Of a stretch of 64,000 nucleotides of DNA, positions 1-7,136 are shown piece after piece (position 1 is the first letter of the stretch; the number at the start of each line of letters is the position of its first letter). The DNA is taken from the NCBI RefSeq assembly GCF_027359675.1, contig NZ_CP114786.1:1178001-1242000 (forward strand), in the 5' to 3' direction. The DNA comes from Roseibium sp. Sym1. Lineage in GTDB: Bacteria > Pseudomonadota > Alphaproteobacteria > Rhizobiales > Stappiaceae. A program made the position numbers and the translations under genes. Under the pieces are notes generated by a model, which saw nothing but the letters and a program-made list of their open reading frames with translations, did no database searches and was not told the origin of the DNA.

Positions 1-443
1 GGGTTCGACATGTCCAGCTTCACGGTTTCAACGCGCCCAGGGATGTGGCCCTTCTCAAGCAAGCCGGCTACACGGTAATCAAGACACTTCACCTGAAGGA
101 TGACGGATCCTGTCTTGAGGAACGCTGGATCGAGGCCTACGCGAAGCTCGGCACAGATATTTTCCTGGCGGACAGGTACCAGGATCCGTCCAGGATCGGC
201 AGCACGGGCCAGCCTCTGCCGGACTCCGTTGCCGAAAAATGGATGGGTCGCCTCGCCGGACACCGCATCTGGCTGGCGGGCGGCCTGAATGTCGAACGCG
301 TCTCCCTGCTGTCGGAAGGTGGCCGGGTCGAAACAGCGGACATCGACACTGCCGCGCGGCACCTCGGCAAGATTGCCCGCAAGGCGAGCCGCCTGCTCGT
401 CACCGCCTCTCGGCCGGCCGGCCTGTTCAAGGAAACGGCATGA
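1..443 (+). CDS. trpF: TrpF-like phosphoribosylanthranilate isomerase, 5' end missing
   Basis: The reading frame is open from the first bases of the window, so the N-terminus, including the family's catalytic Cys, lies outside. The visible part begins with the TrpF strand motif VQLHG, has the D of the LLD-type motif (FLAD, family general acid Asp) and the LAGGLN motif. In the family it performs the Amadori rearrangement of N-(5-phosphoribosyl)anthranilate. The GGTG-x-x-FDW segment is altered to GSTGQPLPD and the C-terminal phosphate-binding SSGVE motif is not recognisable, so the substrate may differ. The stop overlaps the next start as ATGA. A GTG at 45 could be mistaken for the start, but homology continues upstream of it. 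The symbol denotes family only. Confidence 0.8.
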   Translation, partial: VRHVQLHGFNAPRDVALLKQAGYTVIKTLHLKDDGSCLEERWIEAYAKLGTDIFLADRYQDPSRIGSTGQPLPDSVAEKWMGRLAGHRIWLAGGLNVERVSLLSEGGRVETADIDTAARHLGKIARKASRLLVTASRPAGLFKETA

Positions 444-1231
444 CCGCCATGGCGCAGCTTCTCAAACGGCCGGACCCCGAAACGCGCAGTCTGTGCCCGC
501 TGATCATGGCTGGTGATCCTGATCTGCAGACAACCCGTTCCCTGCTGCAGGCATGCGTCGATCTGCGCATCGGCATGGTCGAACTCTGCGTCCCCTTTCA
601 CAGAGCTTTTACGGATGGTCCGACCTTGCAGCGTGCGCATGCCAGGGGCCTTGCCGCCGGAACGGACCTGGAAGCCGTCCTGGCCGTCATCCGCGATTTC
701 AGCCACAACATGGATATCGTCCTGCTCGCCGACTGTTCGCACACGCTCCTGCCCAACGGCTTTGCACCGGTATGCGAAAAAGCACGCGAGGCTGGTGCCG
801 CCGCTATCCTTCCGCACGGTCTTCCGCCCCGCCTCGCACCGGAATTCATCAGCGCCGCCAACGGAATGATCCCGGTTGTGGGAACCCTCTATGTAAATTC
901 CGCAGACGATGTCTGCCGCAAGGTTCTCGCGCACAGCAGCGCCTTCATCTATCTGGTTTCGGCCTATGGCCGGTCGGGAGGGCAGGCAGGGCCCGACGCC
1001 GGCCTTCGCCTGCGGATCACCGACCTCAAGCTGCGGACGCGCCTGCCGATCGCGCTCGGCTTCGGCCTCAAGACCCCCGCCAACGTCTCGGACGCCTTCT
1101 CGATGGGCTGCGACATAGCGATCGTCGGAAGCGCGGTATCGGCCGCGGTCGAAAGCGGAATCCGGACCGGCGACCCGGTGCGCCCGGCACGGGAACTCAT
1201 GGAAGCCCTGAACGCGGGCGTCCCGGCATGA
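440..1231 (+). CDS. trpA: TrpA-like tryptophan synthase alpha chain / indole-glycerol-phosphate lyase
   Basis: A 263-residue TIM barrel of normal TrpA length. The family cleaves indole-3-glycerol phosphate to indole and glyceraldehyde 3-phosphate. Visible motifs: LIMAGDP near residue 21, the catalytic Glu in VELCVPF, the catalytic Asp in TDGPTLQ, the Tyr in FIYLVS, GFG and VGSAV phosphate loops. The loop between the catalytic residues (usually SDPLA) is HRAF, and the usual SRSGVTG loop is SAYGRSGG. These are the two loops that contact TrpB in the alpha-beta complex. No trpB is in the window, so TrpB-independent lyase action, as in the plant BX1 type, is a reasonable inference. The start overlaps the trpF-like stop (ATGA), and the stop overlaps the AfsA-like start. 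Confidence 0.85.
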   Translation: MTAMAQLLKRPDPETRSLCPLIMAGDPDLQTTRSLLQACVDLRIGMVELCVPFHRAFTDGPTLQRAHARGLAAGTDLEAVLAVIRDFSHNMDIVLLADCSHTLLPNGFAPVCEKAREAGAAAILPHGLPPRLAPEFISAANGMIPVVGTLYVNSADDVCRKVLAHSSAFIYLVSAYGRSGGQAGPDAGLRLRITDLKLRTRLPIALGFGLKTPANVSDAFSMGCDIAIVGSAVSAAVESGIRTGDPVRPARELMEALNAGVPA

Positions 1232-2061
1232 CGGCTCTCGACCGGCGACAGGACCCGCGCAACCATGTCCTGAGAAACCTTGCCACCGACCGGCGGCTGA
1301 CGGCCGAACTGGTCGTGGACCGCCAGCATCCGTTTTTCTTCGATCACCCGCTCGACCACGTCCCGGGGCTGCTGCTCCTTGAGGGCGCGACACAGCTCGC
1401 GCAGTCGGATGCGCGACGCCCCCAATTCGTCGGTTCCGTCACCGCCCGGTTCGAGAAATACGCCCTGTTCAACGAAACGATTGACCTGAGCGCCGACAGG
1501 ACAGAGGCGAGCGGCCGCACGCGGTACGACGTCGCGCTGGCCCAAGATGGAAGGACCCGTGCGCATGTCAGCGTGGAACTGGTAGATTTCGACCGCGACT
1601 TTGCCGGCAGATGCGCTCGGCGGGCCGAGGTGCACCCCTGTCCGCCGGGTCCCTTGAACAAGTCGAACCCTGAGAATGTCCTGATTTCCGAACCGCAGGT
1701 GACGGCCTCCAGTGTCAGGGCGCACATCCTGTCCGCATCCGGAAACTGCCTGCTGACCGACAGCATCTGCACAGTCCACCCGCTGTTCATGCTGGAGTGT
1801 TTCATGCAGGTTCAGCGCTACCTCAACGCGCAGCACCCGGATCCTGGCCGCATGCGTGACATCCTCACGGGTGTCACGTTTTCGCAGATCCTGCCCGTTC
1901 GGGACAGTTCGCTGCCGATGACGGTCGAGGGCACCGCCGATTTCATGTTTTCCCAAAATGGAAGAGCTTCACGGACAGCGAACATTGCCGTCTGCGGCAG
2001 CACCTTCGCGCACTGCAGCATCCTCACCGCCCGGACCGGGATGCGCCGCAAATCCGCCTGA
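1228..2061 (+). CDS. AfsA-type double hotdog protein (gamma-butyrolactone synthase family)
   Basis: A 277-residue protein with two AfsA-type hotdog repeats. The first shows the signature HPFFFDHPLDHVPG followed by LLLLEGATQLA (about residues 34-60). The second shows VHPLFMLECFMQVQ (about residues 178-191). AfsA proteins of actinomycetes transfer a beta-ketoacyl chain from ACP to dihydroxyacetone phosphate to make butenolide/gamma-butyrolactone precursors. In this cluster, with a ketosynthase and a carrier protein, a similar transfer of a KS-made beta-ketoacyl unit to a small hydroxyl acceptor is plausible, but a dehydratase-like or structural role cannot be excluded. The ATG overlaps the TrpA-like stop as ATGA, implying translational coupling. 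Confidence 0.8.
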   Translation: MTALDRRQDPRNHVLRNLATDRRLTAELVVDRQHPFFFDHPLDHVPGLLLLEGATQLAQSDARRPQFVGSVTARFEKYALFNETIDLSADRTEASGRTRYDVALAQDGRTRAHVSVELVDFDRDFAGRCARRAEVHPCPPGPLNKSNPENVLISEPQVTASSVRAHILSASGNCLLTDSICTVHPLFMLECFMQVQRYLNAQHPDPGRMRDILTGVTFSQILPVRDSSLPMTVEGTADFMFSQNGRASRTANIAVCGSTFAHCSILTARTGMRRKSA

Positions 2062-2080
2062 ACAGATAGGAACCAGGATT

Positions 2081-3385
2081 ATGGAACCTGTACACATTAT
2101 TGGCGCCGGCATTTCGGGACTTGGCGCGGCCCACTACCTCTCCCGCAAGGGCATTCCATCGGTCATCCACGAGGCCGGACACAGCATTGGCGGCCGCGCC
2201 GGCTGCATCCGCAGCGGCGGCCATGCTTTCGAGGTCGGCGGCAAGAATTTCTCAACAGCCTGGCCACGATTTACCGCCCTGTTGACCGAATTCGGCCTGA
2301 ATGATTTTGAACCGCAGCACCCCGGTTTCCACATTGTCCTGAAAAACAGGCTGATCGCACTGGAAAAGAGCAAGACCCTTTCGGGTGACCTGCGTCTGGC
2401 AGCCCGCCTTGGATTGAAATCCGCGCTCCAGTTCAGGAGCTTCCTCGCCAAGGCCCGCGCCAATGCGGACCGGCTCAACTACACGTCCGGCCTGATCGAG
2501 GAAATCGAGCGTCGTTGGGATCATTCAACCATCGACAACCACTTCACCCGGACCCTCAGCGACGGTCCGCTCAGACTGTTCTCGATCATCATGGGTGCGG
2601 CGGAACCCGATGAACTCTACCCCTCGCTGCTGATGCTGTTTGCCTCGGGTTTCGGCAAAGGCGAGCACCGCGCGATACGCGGCGGCATCGGACGGCTGCA
2701 CGATTGCCTTGCACAAGGCAAGTCGATCCAGTTCGGCGAGCGGGTCGAACGCATCGTCACGGAAAACGGCCAGGTTGCCGGACTCGAGCTCGTTTCGCAG
2801 ACCGGGCAGCGCAGCAGGGTCACCGCGACGCGCGTTCTGTCCTGCGCGCCCCTTCACGTCCTGAAACGGATCGTTTGCCTGCCGGCCTATGCCCGTGTCG
2901 CGGCGGACGCCGTGCGGTATCATCCCCTGGCTCTGATCAACGCGGTCTACGATCAGGATGTGTTTCGCGACAATATCCACTCGATCATGTTTGACGCCGG
3001 TTCGCCGCTTGGACATTGCTCCGCAAACCGGCTGCACCAGCCCTATCACGTCCGCTTCACCCTGTCCGGCCGGGCGGCCCGTGACGTGCTGGACCAGGAC
3101 GACGACGCCCTGCTCGACCTTGCCGAGGCGGAGTTCTCGCGCCGCCTGCCGATCCGGGCCAACAGGACAAAGTGCCTCGTTACTCGCCACGAGGGCGGAA
3201 TTTGCGGCTATGCCCCGCATTTCAGCCGGGTGAAGCGGGATCTCCTGAGGGGGATCGAAACGATACAGGGCCTGGAAATCGCCGGCGACTATCTCGAGGG
3301 GCACACCATGGAAGGCTGCCTGACATCCGCGGACCTTGCGGTGCAGCGCTTCAACCTGGAAGAACCCAAGCGGGAGGCCGCATGA
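2081..3385 (+). CDS. FAD-dependent amine oxidase / protoporphyrinogen-oxidase-like enzyme
   Basis: A 434-residue flavoprotein. The N-terminal Rossmann motif IIGAGISGLGAAHYL (residues 5-19), the following acidic strand end (IHEAG) and the GGRAG motif are those of the amine oxidase/phytoene desaturase/HemY superfamily. The C-terminal FAD motif is GLEIAGDYLEGHTMEG. Substrate is unknown. In the cluster it probably oxidises an amine, an enamine or a C-C bond of the assembled product. Start at 2081 is chosen because it has AGG-type ribosome sites just upstream and places the Rossmann motif at the N-terminus. Its stop overlaps the exporter start as ATGA. Confidence 0.85.
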   Translation: MEPVHIIGAGISGLGAAHYLSRKGIPSVIHEAGHSIGGRAGCIRSGGHAFEVGGKNFSTAWPRFTALLTEFGLNDFEPQHPGFHIVLKNRLIALEKSKTLSGDLRLAARLGLKSALQFRSFLAKARANADRLNYTSGLIEEIERRWDHSTIDNHFTRTLSDGPLRLFSIIMGAAEPDELYPSLLMLFASGFGKGEHRAIRGGIGRLHDCLAQGKSIQFGERVERIVTENGQVAGLELVSQTGQRSRVTATRVLSCAPLHVLKRIVCLPAYARVAADAVRYHPLALINAVYDQDVFRDNIHSIMFDAGSPLGHCSANRLHQPYHVRFTLSGRAARDVLDQDDDALLDLAEAEFSRRLPIRANRTKCLVTRHEGGICGYAPHFSRVKRDLLRGIETIQGLEIAGDYLEGHTMEGCLTSADLAVQRFNLEEPKREAA

Positions 3386-4554
3386 TGTCCGCCGCGGCTT
3401 CCGGGCTGCGCGCACCCTTGATCCTGGCGGCGGGCGCGATGACGGTGATGAGCGGTGCGGCGATCGCCCCGGCTCTTGGCGAACTGCACCTCGCCCTGAC
3501 GTCTGGAGGCGGAAAGGGGATCGACAGGTTCGTTCTGATCCTGCCGGCGATCGTCGTTCTGTTCGCGGGCCCGCTGATCGGCCGGATGTCCTCCTGGATT
3601 TCACCCCGCATCGTTCTGTGCTTCAGGTTGGCGCTGCTTGCGGTTGCCGGCGCCCTGGGTGGCCTGGCGAATTCCTACGGCTGGCTCTTGGTCACGCGCG
3701 GCCTGCTCGGCGTGGCGACGGCGATCGTGCTCTGTTCGGCAACCGCCGCCATCGTCCGCTTCTTCGAGGGGCCGGCCAGAGGCCGCATGATGTCCGCGCA
3801 GACCGCCTGCAATACGCTCTCCGGGGTGGTTTTCATTGTCTGCGGCGGGCTTCTGGCAACGCTGAGCTGGCGATTGGCCTTCGCGATCTACCTGTTAGCC
3901 GTGCCTGTCGCAATTCTTGCCTGGCGCCTGGACTGGGGTGATGTCCTTGAGGCTCCGGCCAAGCAGCATGGCGGCGCCGGAATTCAAGACGATCTGCCGA
4001 TGCTCGGCATGATCGTGCTCGCAATGGGGTGTTTTTACCTATTGCCCACCCAGGTGCCCTTTCTTCAAGGTGTCCTGGCGGGCCCGGCCGAGGCCGCACT
4101 TGCAATTGCCGGCGGAACGCTGGCGAGCGCCCCATGTGCGATGCTGGCCCCGAAACTGTCACGGCTTCTCGGCCGCAGGAACATGATGGCATCCGGCGCT
4201 GGTGCCATGGCGCTCGGCAATCTGTTGATGACCCTGGCGGACGGCCCGCTGGCCGCGACGCTGGCGGCCGTTCTTGTCGGCAGCGGGTTTGGCCTGATCC
4301 TGCCGCTCGCCATCCTTGTTGTGATGGGCCGGACCGGGGCCCCCGACCGGGAAGCAAAATCGGGCTGGGTTGCGTCGGCAATCTACTGCGGACAGGTCTT
4401 TGCGGTTGTCCTCGCCACGAGCGCCGCAAGCTGGGGAAACACCGTCCCCTTCGCGATTTCTGCAGGTATTCTCGCCGGAGGTCTGGTTGTCGCACTGCTC
4501 GCGATCTGGGTGCGGCGGCTGGGCGTCAATGCGCGTTCCCAGATCGGTGACTGA
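3382..4554 (+). CDS. MFS transporter, probable product exporter
   Basis: A 390-residue polytopic membrane protein with about 12 hydrophobic segments and the arrangement of major facilitator superfamily proteins (N-half with a GPLIGRMSSWI loop resembling motif A between TM2 and TM3, a polar central loop near residues 190-205, and a second six-helix half). Being the last gene of the plus-strand biosynthetic operon and translationally coupled to the flavoenzyme (ATGA), it most likely exports the product or provides self-resistance. The specificity cannot be read from sequence. Confidence 0.88.
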   Translation: MMSAAASGLRAPLILAAGAMTVMSGAAIAPALGELHLALTSGGGKGIDRFVLILPAIVVLFAGPLIGRMSSWISPRIVLCFRLALLAVAGALGGLANSYGWLLVTRGLLGVATAIVLCSATAAIVRFFEGPARGRMMSAQTACNTLSGVVFIVCGGLLATLSWRLAFAIYLLAVPVAILAWRLDWGDVLEAPAKQHGGAGIQDDLPMLGMIVLAMGCFYLLPTQVPFLQGVLAGPAEAALAIAGGTLASAPCAMLAPKLSRLLGRRNMMASGAGAMALGNLLMTLADGPLAATLAAVLVGSGFGLILPLAILVVMGRTGAPDREAKSGWVASAIYCGQVFAVVLATSAASWGNTVPFAISAGILAGGLVVALLAIWVRRLGVNARSQIGD

Positions 4555-4648
4555 CACGCACGACAACCGGCATCTCATCTGATGGCGCTGTTCCGGTTCG
4601 CCAGCCCGGACAAGGCCGCCTCAGACTGCGGCACCGGCTTCTTCAATC

Positions 4649-5089
4649 CTATGCTCCGGTTGCTCCGGGCAACCGCAGCACATCCGAAATCCTGCAAAAG
4701 TGACGGGACACCACCTGGATCGTGGTGAGGATCGTATCGACGGGGACCGGCAGCTGGGCACAGTGATCGGCGCCTGCCGCAAACAGTTCCAATCGCTGCT
4801 CGAGGTCCAGCCCCCGATGCAAAATGATGATTGGAATGACCTGGCTGATCCGGCGCACGGTGCGGCAGATCGCGGAACTGTGTTCAAAGGAAACCGTTTC
4901 CGAGATGAGCACGGCTGTCGCGGTGGCGTTGCGCACCATGTCGGCAACGTCCTTCAGCCCCCGTTTCTGAAACACGATGTATCCCCGCGTTTCCAGCGAG
5001 GATCGCAGGGTCGTGCAATCCGACGGCGCGTTTACCGCGATGGCAATAAGCTCCGTGCCGATCTTCGGCCGGTGGGGAATGGAGCTCAT
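4649..5089 (-). CDS. Stand-alone degenerate response-regulator receiver-like protein
   Basis: A 146-residue protein whose second half follows a CheY-type receiver pattern (IPIIILHRGLDLEQRLEL, then FAAGADHCAQLPVPVDTILT, compare PIIxLSA...GADDYLxKPF). The position of the phosphoacceptor Asp (after the third strand) reads TAVLISETVS, with no Asp, and the conserved Lys of strand 5 is replaced (QLP instead of xKP). No output domain follows. It is therefore likely a pseudo-receiver that cannot be phosphorylated in the usual way. It is the last gene of the minus biosynthetic operon and starts inside the TrpC-like stop (ATGA), so it is co-produced with the pathway. The role could be ligand sensing or protein-protein regulation. 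Assignment is moderate because the N-terminal half is divergent. Confidence 0.65.
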   Translation of the reverse strand: MSSIPHRPKIGTELIAIAVNAPSDCTTLRSSLETRGYIVFQKRGLKDVADMVRNATATAVLISETVSFEHSSAICRTVRRISQVIPIIILHRGLDLEQRLELFAAGADHCAQLPVPVDTILTTIQVVSRHFCRISDVLRLPGATGA

Positions 5090-5796
5090 GAAGCCGGTGC
5101 TCTGGCCTGCGCCATGGCATCCATGAACAGTCCTGCGGTATTGCCCGGACCGTTGTCGCCATTCATGAATGCGGTGCCGACCAGAATGCCGTCAAAACCG
5201 CACATGCAGGCTTTCCGGGCATCCGCCGGGGTCCGGAATCCGCTCGCGCTGACCAAAAGCCCGGCATGCCGGGCCCTGGCGCTGCGGTAGAGCGCAAGGC
5301 TGTGTTCAACGCCGCCATCGTCGGTTTCCCGGACGCGGATGTTCCGGTTGTTGATCGCCAACACCGATCCGCCCGGCAAGTCCAGCCCGTCAAGCTCGGT
5401 TTCGTTCGCGGCCTCGACAAAAGGTGTCAGGCCAAGATCCAGAGCCATTGCAGCGAGCCGGACAACATCCTTGTTGCGCAGCAGCGAACAGGTGAGCAGA
5501 ACGGCCGACGCACCGGCCTGAAGGCTGTCCCGCAGATGCCGGGCGGACACGATGAAATCCTTGCGCAGAACCGGCAATCCGGTTTCGGCGATTTCCCTGA
5601 TCATGCCGACGGAGCCGTTGTGCCACCTGCCGGTCGTGACCGACAGGCACGCGACACCCGCACGGGCATAATCCCGCGCGATTTCGCCGACCTGCATCTG
5701 CCTCAGAAGGTCGCCATCCTTCGGTGAGGCAGGTTTTATTTCCGCGATCAACGGCGCCTCGGCGCGAGCCAGCGCTGCGGCAAATTCAAGTTTCAA
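5086..5796 (-). CDS. trpC: TrpC-like indole-3-glycerol-phosphate synthase
   Basis: A 236-residue TIM barrel; IGPS normally has about 20-30 more N-terminal residues. In the family it cyclises and decarboxylates CdRP to indole-3-glycerol phosphate. Motifs: AEIKPASPKDG (Glu51/Lys53 of the S. solfataricus enzyme), LRKDFI (Lys110, general acid), FVEAAN (Glu159, base), INNRN (Asn180 region), SASG (Ser211 kept, preceding Glu210 replaced by Ala) and ILVGTAFM. Almost all catalytic residues are kept, so ring closure with decarboxylation is likely. The start is a TTG whose bases overlap the TrpD-like stop (TTGA). A longer frame upstream would overlap trpD by about 140 bases and lacks homology. The symbol denotes family. 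Confidence 0.87.
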   Translation of the reverse strand: MKLEFAAALARAEAPLIAEIKPASPKDGDLLRQMQVGEIARDYARAGVACLSVTTGRWHNGSVGMIREIAETGLPVLRKDFIVSARHLRDSLQAGASAVLLTCSLLRNKDVVRLAAMALDLGLTPFVEAANETELDGLDLPGGSVLAINNRNIRVRETDDGGVEHSLALYRSARARHAGLLVSASGFRTPADARKACMCGFDGILVGTAFMNGDNGPGNTAGLFMDAMAQARAPAS

Positions 5797-6836
5797 GCGA
5801 CATGCCTCCCGGTTCCGGTTCGGGCCTGCACAAGGTCTCGTGCGTCGGCGAGTTTCCGCAGCGCCGATCCACTTCTGAGGGCTTCCTGCGCCAGATCGAG
5901 CCCTTCCCGCAGCGTTCCCGCCTCGCCGCCGATGCAAAGAACCGCAGCCGCATTGAGCGCAACGGTCGCCGTCGCTTCCGCGGGGCCTTCGTTTGCGAGA
6001 ACCGCCTGAAGCAGCGCCGCATTGTGTTCAAGCTCCCCGCCGGCGAGCATCCCGACGCGCCCGGGCGGCAGGCCGAGGTCTCGCGGGTCCAGAAGGTCAG
6101 GCTCGCTTTTCCCCGGCCAGGCGAGCCGCACCGGTCCGACCGACACGAGTTCGTCGACCCCGCACAGGGCGTGCGCCGTCAAAACGACCCGGTCCGTCTC
6201 CGCCGCTGTCCGGCGGACAATGTCGAAAAGATCCGGTGAAGAGGTTCCCACCACGGCTCCCCGCGTCCTGTAGGGGCAGATCAACGGTCCGAGGGCATTG
6301 ACGAAACGGCCGATCATCTTGAAGGGCAGCGGCATCGCCGCCACCGCAAGCCTCCGGCAGAGCGGCGCATAGACCGATGCGTCGGCAAAGCCGATCCCGA
6401 TCGTCTCAAGATCTTCCGCCAAAGCATCGTGCGAGTGCGCCTTGCCGAGCCCCAGCGCCTTCAGAACGTCGGACGAACCGACCCGGCTGGAGTAGGCGGG
6501 GGACCCGGACTTCAGAACCGTAGCCCCGCATGCCGCCGCGACAAATGCCGCCGTCGTGGAAATGTTGAATGTGGCGGGACCGCCGCCGGTGCCAACGATG
6601 TTCACCGCCTTGTGCGACACCGGCAGGTCGATCCGGGGATAGGCCACGTCGAGATAGCGAACGAACGCAAGCACCCTTTCAAAGGTGAACGGGGCGGCCG
6701 AGAGCGCGGCAAGAACGGCAATGGTTTCCTGTTTCGGCCGCAGCCCCCCATCGGTTTCGCGCCAATAGTCCACCATGGCGTCGATCCCGGGTGTTTGGCC
6801 GGCGACAAGCGCGGCAGCAATCGCGTCTTGGGACAT
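5793..6836 (-). CDS. trpD: TrpD-like phosphoribosyltransferase with altered acceptor site
   Basis: A 347-residue member of the anthranilate phosphoribosyltransferase family. The PRPP/Mg region is intact: NIVGTGGG (residues 79-86), FNISTTAA, and SSRVGSSDVLKALG. ALGPL and GVDEL also align with the family. However, the acceptor-binding KHGNR motif is KSGSP, and the RREIG-type segment before xFNxLGPL has lost both arginines (PLPFKMIGRFVNALGPL). His, Asn and Arg at these places bind anthranilate in characterised TrpD enzymes. I infer transfer of phosphoribose to a different amine. It has a strong ribosome site (GGGAGGGAG). It lies between the carrier protein and the TrpC-like gene in the same operon. 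Confidence 0.87.
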   Translation of the reverse strand: MSQDAIAAALVAGQTPGIDAMVDYWRETDGGLRPKQETIAVLAALSAAPFTFERVLAFVRYLDVAYPRIDLPVSHKAVNIVGTGGGPATFNISTTAAFVAAACGATVLKSGSPAYSSRVGSSDVLKALGLGKAHSHDALAEDLETIGIGFADASVYAPLCRRLAVAAMPLPFKMIGRFVNALGPLICPYRTRGAVVGTSSPDLFDIVRRTAAETDRVVLTAHALCGVDELVSVGPVRLAWPGKSEPDLLDPRDLGLPPGRVGMLAGGELEHNAALLQAVLANEGPAEATATVALNAAAVLCIGGEAGTLREGLDLAQEALRSGSALRKLADARDLVQARTGTGRHVA

Positions 6837-6857
6837 GTCTCCCTCCCGGTTGCCGGA

Positions 6858-7115
6858 TCAGGCAGGCGCTGTCTGGACTTTTGCCGACAGCAGCGAACCG
6901 ATGGAACTCAGGGACTTGTAGAGATCCACGTCCAGTTCTTCCGGCGCAATCGCCAAGCCCATCTCGTCCTCGAGAAACGCAACCAGTTTCAGCACGCCGA
7001 GACTGTCAATAATGCCGCTTTCGATGAGATCGAGGTCGTCCGGCAGGTCTGCAGGTTTGATGTCGGGAGCAAATTCTGTGGTGATGAACTCGCGGATTAC
7101 GGTCAGGCTGGTCAT
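6858..7115 (-). CDS. Free-standing acyl/peptidyl carrier protein
   Basis: An 85-residue acidic carrier protein with the phosphopantetheine attachment Ser in SGIIDSLGVLKLVAFLE (about residues 34-50), the D/LFDxGLIDSxG pattern typical of PltL/DltC-like carriers that work with stand-alone adenylation enzymes. It sits directly downstream of the adenylation gene (21 bases), which probably loads it. The start is placed at the ATG preceded by GGAGA at 7-nt spacing. A TTG four codons upstream overlaps the ribosome site and is rejected. Confidence 0.92.
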   Translation of the reverse strand: MTSLTVIREFITTEFAPDIKPADLPDDLDLIESGIIDSLGVLKLVAFLEDEMGLAIAPEELDVDLYKSLSSIGSLLSAKVQTAPA

Positions 7116-7136
7116 CTTGGTCTCCAATATTCGTTG

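Noticed and set aside
5797..5937. Longer N-terminus for the TrpC-like protein
   Set aside because: It lies fully inside the 3' end of the TrpD-like gene, shows no IGPS homology, and a TTG overlapping the TrpD stop gives a sensible coupled start.
7116..7127. TTG start for the carrier protein
   Set aside because: It overlaps the GGAGA ribosome site of the following ATG, which begins a normal carrier N-terminus.
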